DNA of 64,000 nucleotides from JAKFWI01 sp031399165 (lineage in GTDB: Bacteria; Pseudomonadota; Alphaproteobacteria; Caulobacterales; Aquidulcibacteraceae). The notes below the pieces were generated by a model. It made no database searches and was not told the origin of the DNA. It saw only the letters and a program-made list of their open reading frames with translations. Positions 1 to 9,316 of this stretch are shown piece after piece (the first letter of the stretch is position 1; every line of letters begins with the position of its first letter). Made by a program: the position numbers and the translations under genes. The stretch is taken from assembly GCA_031399165.1 (NCBI GenBank), contig JANNOO010000038.1, forward strand, positions 124,001-188,000, written 5' to 3'.

Positions 1-423
1 AGCCTTCGCGCCGTCGGCTGCCGCGTGCATCTGATCTCGGACGGCGACGTCGCGGGCGTGATCAACACCACCGATCCGTCCACAGGGATTGATATGTATG
101 TTGGTTCTGGCGGCGCGCCTGAGGGTGTGCTGGCGGCGGCGGCGCTTAAATGCGTCGGCGGCCAGATGCAGGCGCGTCTTGTTTTCCGGAATGACGACGA
201 GAAGGCCCGCGCCGCGCGCACGGGCGTCACCGATTTCAAACGCCGCTATGAACTGGACGATCTGGCCTCGACTCACGCCATCTTCGTCGCCACGGGCGTC
301 ACGGACGGCGCTTTGGTGAAGGGCGTGAAGACCATGAACGGCCATATCAAGACTGAAACCCTCGTCATGAATTCGGCGACCGGCATGGTCGCCAAGATCG
401 AGCTGCGCACGCCGAAGGGCTGA
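1..423 (+). CDS. glpX: Class II fructose-1,6-bisphosphatase GlpX, C-terminal part
   Basis: The reading frame is already open at base 1, so this is the last 140 or so codons of a gene that begins outside the window. The product matches the C-terminal half of GlpX, which hydrolyses fructose-1,6-bisphosphate in gluconeogenesis. Visible family features are the GDVAG segment, the glycine-rich YVGSGGAPEGVLAAAAL stretch and the late conserved HIKTETLVMNSATG. It ends 4 bp before the recJ start, and glpX-recJ is a familiar alphaproteobacterial order. The GTG at 25 is internal, not the real start. Confidence 0.93.
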   Translation, partial: SLRAVGCRVHLISDGDVAGVINTTDPSTGIDMYVGSGGAPEGVLAAAALKCVGGQMQARLVFRNDDEKARAARTGVTDFKRRYELDDLASTHAIFVATGVTDGALVKGVKTMNGHIKTETLVMNSATGMVAKIELRTPKG

Positions 424-427
424 GCGG

Positions 428-2215
428 GTGTCAGCGGCCCCGAAACTGGAAAGCGCGCGCGCGTTTCTGAACGTTGAGCGTTCGCTCACGGGCAAACGCT
501 GGGCCGTGCGCGAAGCCAATGATGCGCTGGCCGAGGGCCATCGGCGCCAATCGCTTTTGCCTGAGATCGCGGCGCGCCTGCTGGCCGCGCGCGGTGTTAC
601 GCTCGAACAAGCCAAGAACTTTTTAAACCCCACTTTACGCGATTTTTTCCCCGATCCGTCGACCTTCAAGGACATGGATCTCGCCGCGAAGATTATCGAC
701 GAGGCGATCGCGAGCGGAACGCCGACGGCGGTGTTCGCCGATTACGATGTTGATGGCGGCACGTCGGCGGCGTTGCTCGTCAGATATTTCCGCGCACGCG
801 GGCGCAAACTTTCGATCTACGTCCCTGACCGCATGGCTGAAGGCTACGGCCCTTCGCCGATCGCATTCGATCGCCTAAAGGCGGCGGGCATTGAACTGGT
901 CATCACGGTAGATTGCGGTGCGGCGTCGTATGGGCCGCTGGAACACGCCGCCGCGATTGGCCTCCAATTGGTGGTGGTCGATCATCACCTGATGCATGGA
1001 CCGCCCCCGCCGTGCCTGGCGTGCGTCAACCCGAACCGGATGGATGATACATCCGGACAGGGCCATCTCACCGCGGCGGGCGTGGTGCTCGTGCTGCTTG
1101 CGGCGCTGAACAGACAGGCGCGCCAGGCCGGCTCGATCGGCGCGAATAATCTGCCGGACCTGATGGGCTGGCTCGATCTTTCTGCGCTGGGGACGGTCTG
1201 CGATGTGGCGCCACTGACGGGATTTAACCGCGCGGTGGTGGCGCAAGGGCTGAAGGTTCTCAGCCGCAAGGAGAATATTGGCATCGCCGCGTTGGCGACA
1301 GTCGCCAAGCGCGAGAAGCTCGGCGCGGTTTATGATCTCGGCTTTATTCTCGGGCCTCGTTTGAATGCAGGCGGACGCGTCGGCGATTCCTCGCTGGCGG
1401 CGCGGCTGCTCTCGACCGAAGACCCCGCCGAGGCGATGGAAGTTGCCGAGCAGCTCGATGCGTTGAATGTTGAGCGCAAGCGATATGAGAACGACATGCT
1501 CGCGGTCGCTACGGCGGAGGCCGAAGCTATGTCGCGCGATCAGCCGATCGCGATCGTCGGCCGGCCAGAATGGCACCCGGGCGTAATCGGGATTGCGGCG
1601 GGGCGCCTGAAGGAGCGGCTGATGAAGCCGGTGATCGTGCTCGGCGGCGAGGGCGATCACGCCAAGGGCTCTGGCCGCTCGATCACCGGCGTCAATCTCG
1701 GCGCGGCGGTGGCGGCGGCGGCGAAGGCGGGCATTCTCGTCGCCGGCGGCGGCCACGCGATGGCGGCGGGGCTGACCGTCGAATGGTCTAAGGTGGACGA
1801 GTTCCGCGCGTTCATGGCCGAGGCGCTGACCAGCCAATTGGCGGCGGCGGCCAGCGAGGCGCGCACGCTCTGGATCGACGCGGTTGCCGGTTTGCCGGCG
1901 GTTGATCTGCCGCTGATGGATGCGATCGACCGCATCGGCCCTTACGGGCCGGGCCATGCCGAGCCGGTTTTCGCGCTCGCGGATGTCACTGTTTCTTACT
2001 CCTCGCTGATGAAGGGCGATCACGTGCGCTGCGTGCTGCAGAGCGCGGGCGGGCGGAAGCTGCGTGCGATCGCGTTCCGCGCGGGCACGAATGGCCTGGG
2101 CGAAGCGCTGCTGAAGCGCGAACAGAAACTGCACGTCGCGGTGAAGCTGAAGCGCGACAGCTATGGCGGGACCGAGAAGGTCGAGGCGGAGATTCTCGAC
2201 GGCGCCTGGGCCTGA
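428..2215 (+). CDS. recJ: Single-stranded-DNA-specific exonuclease RecJ
   Basis: A 595-residue DHH-family 5'-3' single-strand exonuclease used in recombination, mismatch and base-excision repair. The DHH domain shows motif I (ADYDVDGGTSAALL, about residue 103) and the metal-binding VVVDHH (about residue 186). The DHHA1 domain carries GRSITGVNLG and GGGHAMAAG (about residues 420-445). An OB-like C-terminal region follows. Length is normal for the family. The GTG start at 428 lies 4 bp after the glpX stop, so the two are probably co-transcribed. It ends 4 bp from the stop of the convergent AbgT gene. Confidence 0.95.
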   Translation: MSAAPKLESARAFLNVERSLTGKRWAVREANDALAEGHRRQSLLPEIAARLLAARGVTLEQAKNFLNPTLRDFFPDPSTFKDMDLAAKIIDEAIASGTPTAVFADYDVDGGTSAALLVRYFRARGRKLSIYVPDRMAEGYGPSPIAFDRLKAAGIELVITVDCGAASYGPLEHAAAIGLQLVVVDHHLMHGPPPPCLACVNPNRMDDTSGQGHLTAAGVVLVLLAALNRQARQAGSIGANNLPDLMGWLDLSALGTVCDVAPLTGFNRAVVAQGLKVLSRKENIGIAALATVAKREKLGAVYDLGFILGPRLNAGGRVGDSSLAARLLSTEDPAEAMEVAEQLDALNVERKRYENDMLAVATAEAEAMSRDQPIAIVGRPEWHPGVIGIAAGRLKERLMKPVIVLGGEGDHAKGSGRSITGVNLGAAVAAAAKAGILVAGGGHAMAAGLTVEWSKVDEFRAFMAEALTSQLAAAASEARTLWIDAVAGLPAVDLPLMDAIDRIGPYGPGHAEPVFALADVTVSYSSLMKGDHVRCVLQSAGGRKLRAIAFRAGTNGLGEALLKREQKLHVAVKLKRDSYGGTEKVEAEILDGAWA

Positions 2216-2219
2216 TCGT

Positions 2220-3833
2220 CTATTGTGGCAGCAGACCGCCGGGTGGCGCATAATGCACGCCCGCTCCCGGCCCGAGCGGCAGATCGAGGAACACCCACGC
2301 AGCTGTCATGGCTATCCCCGCCGCCGCAAAGCACAGCGCATAAGGCAGCATGATCGACAGCAGCGATCCGACGCCGAAGCTGGAATCCCAGCGCCGCGCA
2401 AAGCCCAGGATCAGAGGAAAATAGCTCATCAGCGGCGTCATGATGTTGGTGAAACTGTCGCCCATGCGGTACGCGGCCTGTGTCATTTCCGGCGATATCC
2501 CAAGCAGCATGAACATCGGCACCACCACGGGCGCGAGCGCGCTCCATTTCGCCGAGGCCGATCCGATAAAGAGATCGAGGAAAGACGAGAAGCCGAGCAC
2601 GCTCACCAGCAGCACCGGCGCGGGAAGGTTGAGAGACTTCAGCGCTTCCGCGCCATTGATCGCCGCGATCGGCCCGAGCCGTGACCAGTTGAACATCGCG
2701 ATGAAGTGAGCGGCGAATAGAGCGAACACGATGTAAGGGGCCATGGAGCGGGCGCCGTCGATCATCCGCTCGATAGCGTCCTTCGCTGATTTCACCGAAC
2801 CTAAAGCGGCGCCGAACGCGATCCCGCAGAGCAGGAACAGCAGGAAGAAGCCGGCGATCAACGCCGAATAAAAGGGCTGCAATCGCGCCGGGCCCTCGCG
2901 GCTTTCGTCGATCAGCGGCGTGTATCCCGGCCAAAGCGCCAGCGCCGCAAACAGCCCCACGATCAACAGCGCCATCACGCCCGCCCGGGCGAGGCCCGCC
3001 TTCTCCTGCGGCGTCACCTCCGACTTTGCGAGTTCGGCCTGCAATGCATCATCGACCTGGCCGCCCCATTTCCCAAGCCGGGGCTCGATCACGCGGTCGG
3101 TGACGAACCAGATGATCGGCGTGAACACCACCACGATCGCCAGGATGAACCACCAATTGCCGAGTGGGTTCATGGTCCAGTTCGGATCAATGATCCGCGC
3201 TGCTTCCTGCGTGAAGCCAAACAGCAGCACGTCGATCTGGCCGGGCGTGACGTTGCCGGCATAGCCCCCCGACACCGCCGCGAACGCCGTCGCGAGGCCG
3301 GCGAGCGGATGGCGGCCGACTGCCGCATAGAGCAGCGCCGCCAGCGGAATGAACACCACATAGGCCGCATCCGAGGCGTGGTGTGACATCATGCCGATGA
3401 TGCAGACGAGGGGCGTGAGAATGACGCGCGGCGCATCGCGCAGGCTGGCGCGGATGAGCGCGCTAAACAGCCCCACGCGCTCAGCGACGCCAGCGCCGAA
3501 CATCACCAGCAGCACAAGGCCTAGCGGGGCGAAGCCCGTCAGCGTGCGCGGCATTTCCGTGAGCAGCCTGGCGATGTTCTGCTCCGAGAACAGAGATGTG
3601 GCGGTGTAGGACAGGACACCGTTCTCGAGCACGCCGAACTCTGGCGCTTTGTCCCCCGGATAGGCGAGTGACGCGGACCAGCCCAGCGCGGCGCCCATGG
3701 CGGAGAGGATCATCAACAGCCCGATCAGCCACACGAAGATCATCACCGGGTCGGGCAGCAAATTGCCCACGCGTTCGACGAAGCCAAGGAACCCCTTTTG
3801 CCGCGCGGCGACGGCCGCATTGGTTTCGCTCAT
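2220..3833 (-). CDS. AbgT-family transporter
   Basis: A 537-residue polytopic inner-membrane protein of the AbgT family, whose members move p-aminobenzoyl-glutamate or export sulfonamide-type antifolates. The N-terminus (GFLGFVERVGNLLPDPVMIF) is typical of the family, as is the internal VTPGQIDVLLFGFTQEAARI segment. Many hydrophobic spans follow, and SASAKWSALAPVVVPMF near residue 430 matches a conserved AbgT re-entrant region. The ATG at 3833 has about 250 bp of divergent spacer to the next plus-strand gene. Neighbours do not indicate the substrate. Confidence 0.9.
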   Translation of the reverse strand: MSETNAAVAARQKGFLGFVERVGNLLPDPVMIFVWLIGLLMILSAMGAALGWSASLAYPGDKAPEFGVLENGVLSYTATSLFSEQNIARLLTEMPRTLTGFAPLGLVLLVMFGAGVAERVGLFSALIRASLRDAPRVILTPLVCIIGMMSHHASDAAYVVFIPLAALLYAAVGRHPLAGLATAFAAVSGGYAGNVTPGQIDVLLFGFTQEAARIIDPNWTMNPLGNWWFILAIVVVFTPIIWFVTDRVIEPRLGKWGGQVDDALQAELAKSEVTPQEKAGLARAGVMALLIVGLFAALALWPGYTPLIDESREGPARLQPFYSALIAGFFLLFLLCGIAFGAALGSVKSAKDAIERMIDGARSMAPYIVFALFAAHFIAMFNWSRLGPIAAINGAEALKSLNLPAPVLLVSVLGFSSFLDLFIGSASAKWSALAPVVVPMFMLLGISPEMTQAAYRMGDSFTNIMTPLMSYFPLILGFARRWDSSFGVGSLLSIMLPYALCFAAAGIAMTAAWVFLDLPLGPGAGVHYAPPGGLLPQ

Positions 3834-4083
3834 GCGACGGGCCCTTGTTCACGCAGGAGACGCCGCGCGCCAGCCCTGACAAAGGACCAATCATGTCGTG
3901 ACCGTTAAGGGCGTGCAAGCATACGGGCTAACCCTCCCTTGCGCGGGAAGGGGAGGAGTGCACGGGCGCTTTGGGAGGGGGAGGATAAGCTTATTTCATC
4001 CGTGGGATTGCACCCTGCGCCGCCAGATGCAGGGCCCGCGTCTTACGGCTAACATTCAGGGATATTGTGACCGGAGACGCGCG

Positions 4084-4473
4084 ATGGATGAGGTGGAACG
4101 CGAAGGGCGCTGTCTATGCGGTGCGATACAGTTCAGGCTGCGCGGAGAGCCGCGTTTCATATCCAACTGCCATTGCGAGTCATGCCGGCGCGCATCATCG
4201 GCCCCCTCAGTGACCTGGGCGGGATTTCGCGAAGATCAGGTTTCGATCGAGGGCGAAACAATGGTCGCCTACTCATCGTCGGCAGGGGTTACGCGCAGTT
4301 TTTGTGGCCGGTGCGGCTCGCCCATCGCCTTTCGCGGTGCGCGTTGGGCTGGCGAAGTCCACTTGCCGGTGTGCGCCTTTGCGGCGCCGGAACACATGGC
4401 GCCCGATTCCGATCATTTTGAAGGGGAGAAACTTCCCTGGGCCGCATTACTCGGACGAGAAGCGCCGGCATGA
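4084..4473 (+). CDS. GFA / CENP-V family zinc protein
   Basis: A 129-residue small protein with the cysteine spacing of the GFA (glutathione-dependent formaldehyde-activating-like) fold: GRCLCGAI, CHCESCRR and SFCGRCGSP supply two zinc-binding sites. Start chosen at ATG 4084 because the conserved domain begins immediately after it; the frame is open further upstream but without family similarity. Members are often annotated as formaldehyde-activating enzymes, but the activity is not established for most of them. It ends 31 bp before the sirtuin gene on the same strand. Confidence 0.85.
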   Translation: MDEVEREGRCLCGAIQFRLRGEPRFISNCHCESCRRASSAPSVTWAGFREDQVSIEGETMVAYSSSAGVTRSFCGRCGSPIAFRGARWAGEVHLPVCAFAAPEHMAPDSDHFEGEKLPWAALLGREAPA

Positions 4474-4504
4474 CGGCGCGGCCATTTCGTGCTATACTCC
4501 CCGC

Positions 4505-5227
4505 ATGCAAAACATCGTTGTGCTGACCGGCGCGGGGCTTTCGGCCGAGTCGGGCTTGCAGACCTTTCGTGACGAAAGCGGTCACTGGCTGATCGAGGAT
4601 GTCGATGCCGTGGCGTCGATCGAGGGATGGCTGCGCGATCCGCAGCGGGTGCTGGATTTCTACAATCCAAGGCGCGCGCAGCTCGATGGCGTTCAGCCGA
4701 ACGCCGCGCATGTGGCGCTCGGTAAGGCGCAGACGGCGGTGCGCGAGAGCAGCGGCGGCGCGTTCACGATTATCACCCAGAACATCGACGATCTGCACGA
4801 GCGCGGCGGCGCTTCGGGTGTGATCCATATGCATGGCGAGCTGCGCAAGCAGCGCTGTCATGTCTGCGATGCGCTCTCGCCCTATGAGGCGGCGATCGGG
4901 CGCGCAGATGTCTGCTTATCCTGTGGACAGGCGGGCGCGATGCGCCCGCACGTGGTGTGGTTCGGCGAGATGCCGATCGGCATGGACGAGTGCCTCGAAG
5001 CGCTCGCGGCGGCGGACCTGTTCGTTTCAATAGGCACCAGCGGGGCGGTGCAGCCGGCCGCGAGTTTCGTGGCGATCGCCCGCGAAGGCGGGGCGCGGAC
5101 GCTGGAGATCAATCTCAAGCCGTCCGAGACCGCCAGGCTATTCGATGAGCGACGCTATGGCCCGGCCAGCCAGGTGGTGACCGATTGGGCCTGGGAGACC
5201 ATTGCCGGGCTGGAGACCAGGCTCTGA
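4505..5227 (+). CDS. cobB: NAD-dependent protein deacylase, sirtuin (CobB type)
   Basis: A 240-residue sirtuin that removes acyl groups from lysine using NAD. Visible motifs are GAGLSAESG (NAD binding), TQNIDDLHE, catalytic His in MHGEL, a four-Cys zinc ribbon (CHVC...CLSCG) and VVWFGEMP. The FYNPRRAQL segment places Tyr and Arg as in class III (SIRT5-like) sirtuins, which prefer succinyl or malonyl lysine; this preference is inferred. Start set at ATG 4505, directly before the Rossmann strand; an upstream in-frame extension overlaps the preceding gene and has no sirtuin features. Confidence 0.93.
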   Translation: MQNIVVLTGAGLSAESGLQTFRDESGHWLIEDVDAVASIEGWLRDPQRVLDFYNPRRAQLDGVQPNAAHVALGKAQTAVRESSGGAFTIITQNIDDLHERGGASGVIHMHGELRKQRCHVCDALSPYEAAIGRADVCLSCGQAGAMRPHVVWFGEMPIGMDECLEALAAADLFVSIGTSGAVQPAASFVAIAREGGARTLEINLKPSETARLFDERRYGPASQVVTDWAWETIAGLETRL

Positions 5228-5297
5228 GGCTTGATCGGGCCTGCCTGCCTTGCACCCTCAGGCGACTGCCCTTAAGAGGGCGATCCTCCGCGCATAA

Positions 5298-5373
5298 GCG
5301 CCCTTCGTCTATCGGTTAGGACGTCAGGTTTTCAACCTGAAAAGAGGGGTTCGACTCCCCTAGGGCGTGCCAA
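5298..5373 (+). tRNA. tRNA-Glu (anticodon TTC)
   Basis: A 76-nt cloverleaf: acceptor GCGCCCT pairs with AGGGCGT (the first pair is G-U), D-arm around ATCGGTTAGGA, anticodon stem CAGG/CCTG enclosing TTTTCAA with anticodon TTC, T-arm GGGGTTCGACTCCCC, and an encoded CCA end. It lies in the gap between the sirtuin gene and the caspase-like gene. Confidence 0.96.
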
Positions 5374-5491
5374 TGTGCAGCTAGCTGCGCGAAATATCAT
5401 GACGCGCGCCGCAGCCAATACTGCGGTGTTTCGGGAAGATTGCGGCCCCAGGTTAACCCAGATACCTTTCCTCCAGCGTGGAGGGCAGCCG

Positions 5492-7339
5492 ATGCGTTGG
5501 GTGGTGCTGGCACTGGCATTTTGGGGTTTGCTGGCGGCGCCGGTTCTCGCGCAGGAACGCCGGGTCGCGCTGGTGATCGGCCAGAGCCAGTACCGCACTG
5601 TGGAGCCGCTGGCCAATCCGGCCCAGGATGCGCGGCTTGTGTCGGAAGCGCTGGCGCGTGCCGGTTTTGAGGTCCGCCTCGGCCTCGATCTTGATAAGGC
5701 GGCGCTGGAGACGGCGCTGGATGACTTCGCCAACGATGCGCAGCAAGCCGATGTCGCCGCCGTCTACTTTGCGGGGCATGGGTTTGAGGCGCAGGGCCGC
5801 AACTGGCTTGTGCCGATCGACGCGGCGATAGCTGGCCCGTCAGACATTCCGCGAACCTCCGTGCCATTCGAAGCGATCGCCAAGAGCCTTGCCGGCGCGA
5901 AGGTGAAGATCGTGGCGCTGGACGCCTGCCGCAACAATCCCTTCGCCGCGCGCGCCGCCGAAGGCGGCGTGATCAATCGCGGCCTGGCTGAAGTTGAACT
6001 CGACGGTTATGTCGTTCTTTATGCGGCCGCCGTCGGACAGGTCGCGCTCGACGGTTCGGGCGGCAACAGTCCATTTGCGCAGGCATTCGCGCGGCGGATA
6101 AGCGAGTCCGGCGTCGATCTGCGCCTCTTTGCCGGCAGAGTTCGCGATGATGTTGCGGCGACGACCGGCGGCCAGCAGAAGCCCTTTATTTCCGCCAGCC
6201 TCTCCGGCGATGTAACGATGCTGACGCGGGCGCCGGCGGGCAGTGTGCGCGGGGCGGCGGCGACGCGCGCGCGTCCATCTGCCTATTTTGAGTTCGTTCG
6301 CCAGGTGCGTGATCCAAAATGCTTTCAGACCAGCACCGTAAAATGCCAGACAAAATGGTTCACGCTCACGAGCGATGCAAAACTCCTGACTACAACAGAT
6401 GATGGTAAGGCGCGCCTTTGGGATGCGACGGGCTCGGCGCTGCAGCGGACGATCGCCGAGCCGGAGGGAACGCGTGGGTTCTATTATGCGAAAACGCTGA
6501 ATGAACTTCTATTTTATGGCAGCTTTCACAGCGAGAAGGCGCGCTCATACAATGTTGAGCTTGTGTCACTCAGTAGTGGCGCGCGCAGGAGTGGCGCGCA
6601 AATTGGTCAGGATTACACGGAAGAAGGCCCTCTTGATGTCATGCGCAACCCGAATGCCGCCGCCTTCAGGCTAGGCGACAGGACCTGTCCGTTCGTGTTG
6701 CTCGACCTCACTTCACTGGAAACGATCGCAAAGCCGGACAATCTGTTTTTCCAGGGCATGAATTGTGACTGGGTCATGTTCGACGAATATTCTGCTCGCA
6801 TCCTTGGCCAATTCAACTGGAGCGGCGGTAATGCGGCGGCTTTGAAGTCCGCGAACGACAACAAGGACATTTGCGCCGTCGACGAGGGAACCGATGCCGC
6901 GTTCAACGGCGCGGGCGGATTTCATGTCGCCAGAGCGGGTGACATCATCGCCTATGACGGCCGATGCCGTGCATTGCGGACCGATCGCTTGCACGAGGCA
7001 GAGGTTGAAGCGGTCTATCATTTCGACAAGACGCGCATGATGTCGCGCTCGGTGGATGGGGTTATCAAGATTTGGAGCGCCGCGAACGGAAAAGTTGAGC
7101 GCACGCTTTCGGGGCTGTCGCGCAAGGCGAAGATCGCGGGTTTCGGAGCGCGCCCGGGCGCCGTGCTCATCCTTGATGAGGCCAGGCGCCTCTATGTGTG
7201 GTCGGGGGAGCCGCGGCTCGGCGCCTATGTCGGGCCGTCCTCGGCGGTGTGCAGCGGTGAGCTGTCTTCCGACGCAAACACGCTCTACGCGCTAAAGTGC
7301 GACGGCGTTCTGGAAGTATGGCGCCGGCGCGCCACCTGA
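5492..7339 (+). CDS. Secreted caspase-like (peptidase C14) protein with C-terminal WD40-like repeats
   Basis: A 615-residue protein. A signal peptide (MRWVVLALAFWGLLAAPVLAQ) is followed by a caspase-fold domain at about residues 24-240, with the catalytic His in YFAGHGFEA and catalytic Cys in LDACRNNPF. The C-terminal 350 residues look like a beta-propeller: TTTDDGKARLWD and RSVDGVIKIWS are WD40-type blades. Start placed at ATG 5492 behind an SD-like GGAGG; the frame upstream runs into the tRNA. The likely location is the periplasm. The substrate is unknown. Bacterial relatives are called metacaspase-like or orthocaspases. Confidence 0.85.
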   Translation: MRWVVLALAFWGLLAAPVLAQERRVALVIGQSQYRTVEPLANPAQDARLVSEALARAGFEVRLGLDLDKAALETALDDFANDAQQADVAAVYFAGHGFEAQGRNWLVPIDAAIAGPSDIPRTSVPFEAIAKSLAGAKVKIVALDACRNNPFAARAAEGGVINRGLAEVELDGYVVLYAAAVGQVALDGSGGNSPFAQAFARRISESGVDLRLFAGRVRDDVAATTGGQQKPFISASLSGDVTMLTRAPAGSVRGAAATRARPSAYFEFVRQVRDPKCFQTSTVKCQTKWFTLTSDAKLLTTTDDGKARLWDATGSALQRTIAEPEGTRGFYYAKTLNELLFYGSFHSEKARSYNVELVSLSSGARRSGAQIGQDYTEEGPLDVMRNPNAAAFRLGDRTCPFVLLDLTSLETIAKPDNLFFQGMNCDWVMFDEYSARILGQFNWSGGNAAALKSANDNKDICAVDEGTDAAFNGAGGFHVARAGDIIAYDGRCRALRTDRLHEAEVEAVYHFDKTRMMSRSVDGVIKIWSAANGKVERTLSGLSRKAKIAGFGARPGAVLILDEARRLYVWSGEPRLGAYVGPSSAVCSGELSSDANTLYALKCDGVLEVWRRRAT

Positions 7340-7513
7340 CGCTTGGACCCATTCCATCTGCTTTGCCGCCGGTGGCCAGGCTCCTTCGGAAGGGCTTCCT
7401 GGCCGTGACCGGACGCGGTTTGCAGCAAAAAAGACGTTATCCAGGCGAGAGCGGTGGCGCGGACGGCGTTTGGCGTGTTTCATCCGGGGAACCATTGTTT
7501 GAAAGGCCCGGCC

Positions 7514-8203
7514 ATGAAAAAGGCTATCGCTGTATCCGCCGCCAGTCTCCTGGCGTGCCTCGCACTGGCCGCCTGCGGCACATATCGCTCGGATAGGGCG
7601 ATATCGGGCGGGCTCATGGGCGCCGGCGTCGGCGCTGTCGGCGGGCCGGTCGGCATTCTGGCCGGCGGCGCGATTGGCGCTGGCGCAGGGGCTTTTACCT
7701 CTCCGGGGTTCATAAACCTGGGCCAGCCGATCTGGCGGCGCTCGGCCCCGCGGCAGGTCACGGTCGACCCGGACGGGCGCTATAACCCCAGCCGCGCCAA
7801 CGTGACGCTCGACGCTTATGGCTACGGCCGCGTCACTTTCGAGAACAATTGCAGCGTCTATTATGACGCTGCGGGCCTGCGCCAGAGCACCAACGGTCCG
7901 TGCGCCAACGACCAGATCGTGCAGGCCGAGCGGGAAATGAGCGATTATCGCCGCCGCACCGCCCCCGCGACCTCCTTTCCCACCACCACAGCGCCAGTTC
8001 AGGGCGTGGACCTCAACCGCCTGCGCGCCGATTGCGAAGCCGCCGCCGAGCGCACGTGGGGCCTGCGTCAAGGCGAGGCGCGCGCCACCAGCGTCCGCGG
8101 CGAGGACCGAACCGGCTACGAAATCGGCTTCACCGCCGGTCTGCGCACCGGCAGTTGCCAGGCCTCTTCAACCGGCCAGGTGGTCGGCATCAGGCAGAAC
8201 TAG
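7514..8203 (+). CDS. Glycine-zipper outer-membrane-type lipoprotein, function unknown
   Basis: A 229-residue protein with a lipoprotein signal (MKKAIAVSAASLLACLALAAC, lipobox LAAC, modified Cys at about residue 21). A glycine-zipper segment (GLMGAGVGAVGGPVGILAGG) follows at about residues 35-60, then a soluble C-terminal part with a conserved-looking TVDPDGRYNPSRANVTLDAY and several cysteines. Start at ATG 7514 because the signal peptide begins there. It is anchored in an envelope membrane; no enzymatic motif is visible. Confidence 0.75.
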   Translation: MKKAIAVSAASLLACLALAACGTYRSDRAISGGLMGAGVGAVGGPVGILAGGAIGAGAGAFTSPGFINLGQPIWRRSAPRQVTVDPDGRYNPSRANVTLDAYGYGRVTFENNCSVYYDAAGLRQSTNGPCANDQIVQAEREMSDYRRRTAPATSFPTTTAPVQGVDLNRLRADCEAAAERTWGLRQGEARATSVRGEDRTGYEIGFTAGLRTGSCQASSTGQVVGIRQN

Positions 8204-8244
8204 GCGCTACACGACCCCGTGAAGGCGCTGGGGCGCTTAGCGCG

Positions 8245-8381
8245 CTTGAACTCGCTGCTGTTCCCGGCTTCAACCTGCCGCGATTTCGCCGCGCGGACGG
8301 GTGAGGACTTGGGGATGAAACAGACTTTAGATCGCCGCGCGTTGATGTTTGGTGGGGCGCTGGCGGCGTCCGGCCTGCCGG
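8245..8381 (+). repeat. Intact copy of a diverged duplication (partner at 10325-10460)
   Basis: These 137 bp, covering the upstream region and first 22 codons of the methyltransferase gene, align with 10325-10460 at roughly 70 percent identity with one 1-base gap by eye. Long shared blocks include TTCGCCGCGCGG and the run encoding GGALAA. The translated starts also align (MKQT...AL..GGALAA..LP against MIQT...AL..GGALAA..LP). See the truncated copy entry at 10394. Confidence 0.75.
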
Positions 8382-9250
8382 TCCTGTTCGCGCGCTCCGC
8401 GATGGCCCAGGACGAGCGGGTGATCGAGTTCAGGGAGTCCAAATACAATTCGATTTACGTCATGCGCGAGGGCTCGCTGGTCGGCATGATTTTCGGCGTT
8501 AACCGCCGGCTCTTCACCGAGAGCCTGTATAATCCCGCCGATCCGAAGGAATTGCCGGTCGTCTATACCCGCTACATGACGGCGGCTCTGGCGTACCCGC
8601 CGACGCTGACGAATGCGCTGGAGATCGGTCTCGGCGGCGGGCGCACGGCTTCCTATCTCTCGCGGCACATGGGCGCGGCGCTAAATCTTACCTGCGTCGA
8701 GCTTGATCCGGAAGTGATCGCCATGGCCAAGAAGCATTTCGGCGTCGTCGAAACGCCGAACCTGAAGCTGGTGGCGAAAGATGGCCGCAGCTTTCTGCGC
8801 GAGACGAAAGACAGATACGATCTGGTCATGGTCGACGCCTATCGCGGCACCTTCGTGCCGTTCCATCTCTTGACCAAGGAATTCTTCACGCTGCTGAAAT
8901 CGCGCCTCAAGCCGGGCGGCGTTGCGGCGCAAAACATCGAGCCGACGACGATGCTGTATGATTCAGCAATCGCGACGCTGAAGTCGGTGTTCGATCAGGT
9001 CGAGACCTACGAAGCGGACGGCAATGTTGTGGCGATCGCCTATGATGGGCCGGTGAAGCCGAACGCGGATCTGGCCAGCCGTTCGGCCGCGCTGCAGGCG
9101 AAGTATCAGTTCCGTCATCCCGTGCCGGATCTGCTCAATCGCCGGCGCATCGTAAGCACCGCCGGCGCCAAGGTGCTGACGGACGATTTCGCGCCGGTCG
9201 AATCTTTGAAAGCTACAGAGCGTCACAACGACAAGCGGAACGCGCGATGA
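8315..9250 (+). CDS. Spermidine-synthase-like methyltransferase-fold protein with Tat-type signal
   Basis: A 311-residue protein starting with a twin-arginine-type leader (DRRALMFGGALAASGLPVLF, cleavage after MAQ). A spermine/spermidine-synthase-like Rossmann domain follows: EIGLGGGRTASYLSR (cofactor loop), CVELDPEVIAMAKKHFG, DLVMVDAYRG, LKPGGVAAQNI. In many bacteria this domain is fused behind a membrane module; here the membrane half is a separate gene at 10489. Start at ATG 8315 with GAGGA upstream. Its stop overlaps an ATGATCGGCGG that matches the start of the 10489 gene, showing the two were once adjacent. The aminopropyl-transfer substrate is unproven. Confidence 0.82.
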   Translation: MKQTLDRRALMFGGALAASGLPVLFARSAMAQDERVIEFRESKYNSIYVMREGSLVGMIFGVNRRLFTESLYNPADPKELPVVYTRYMTAALAYPPTLTNALEIGLGGGRTASYLSRHMGAALNLTCVELDPEVIAMAKKHFGVVETPNLKLVAKDGRSFLRETKDRYDLVMVDAYRGTFVPFHLLTKEFFTLLKSRLKPGGVAAQNIEPTTMLYDSAIATLKSVFDQVETYEADGNVVAIAYDGPVKPNADLASRSAALQAKYQFRHPVPDLLNRRRIVSTAGAKVLTDDFAPVESLKATERHNDKRNAR

Positions 9251-9316
9251 TCGGCGGAATCTTCAGCCGTCATCAAGCTGAAATAAAGTCGTTCCATTAA
9301 TTCATTTATCAGTGGG

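Noticed and set aside
875..2251. Long minus-strand open frame (458 codons) opposite recJ
   Set aside because: Antisense to a clear recJ; the Arg/His-rich composition is that expected from a high-GC shadow frame.
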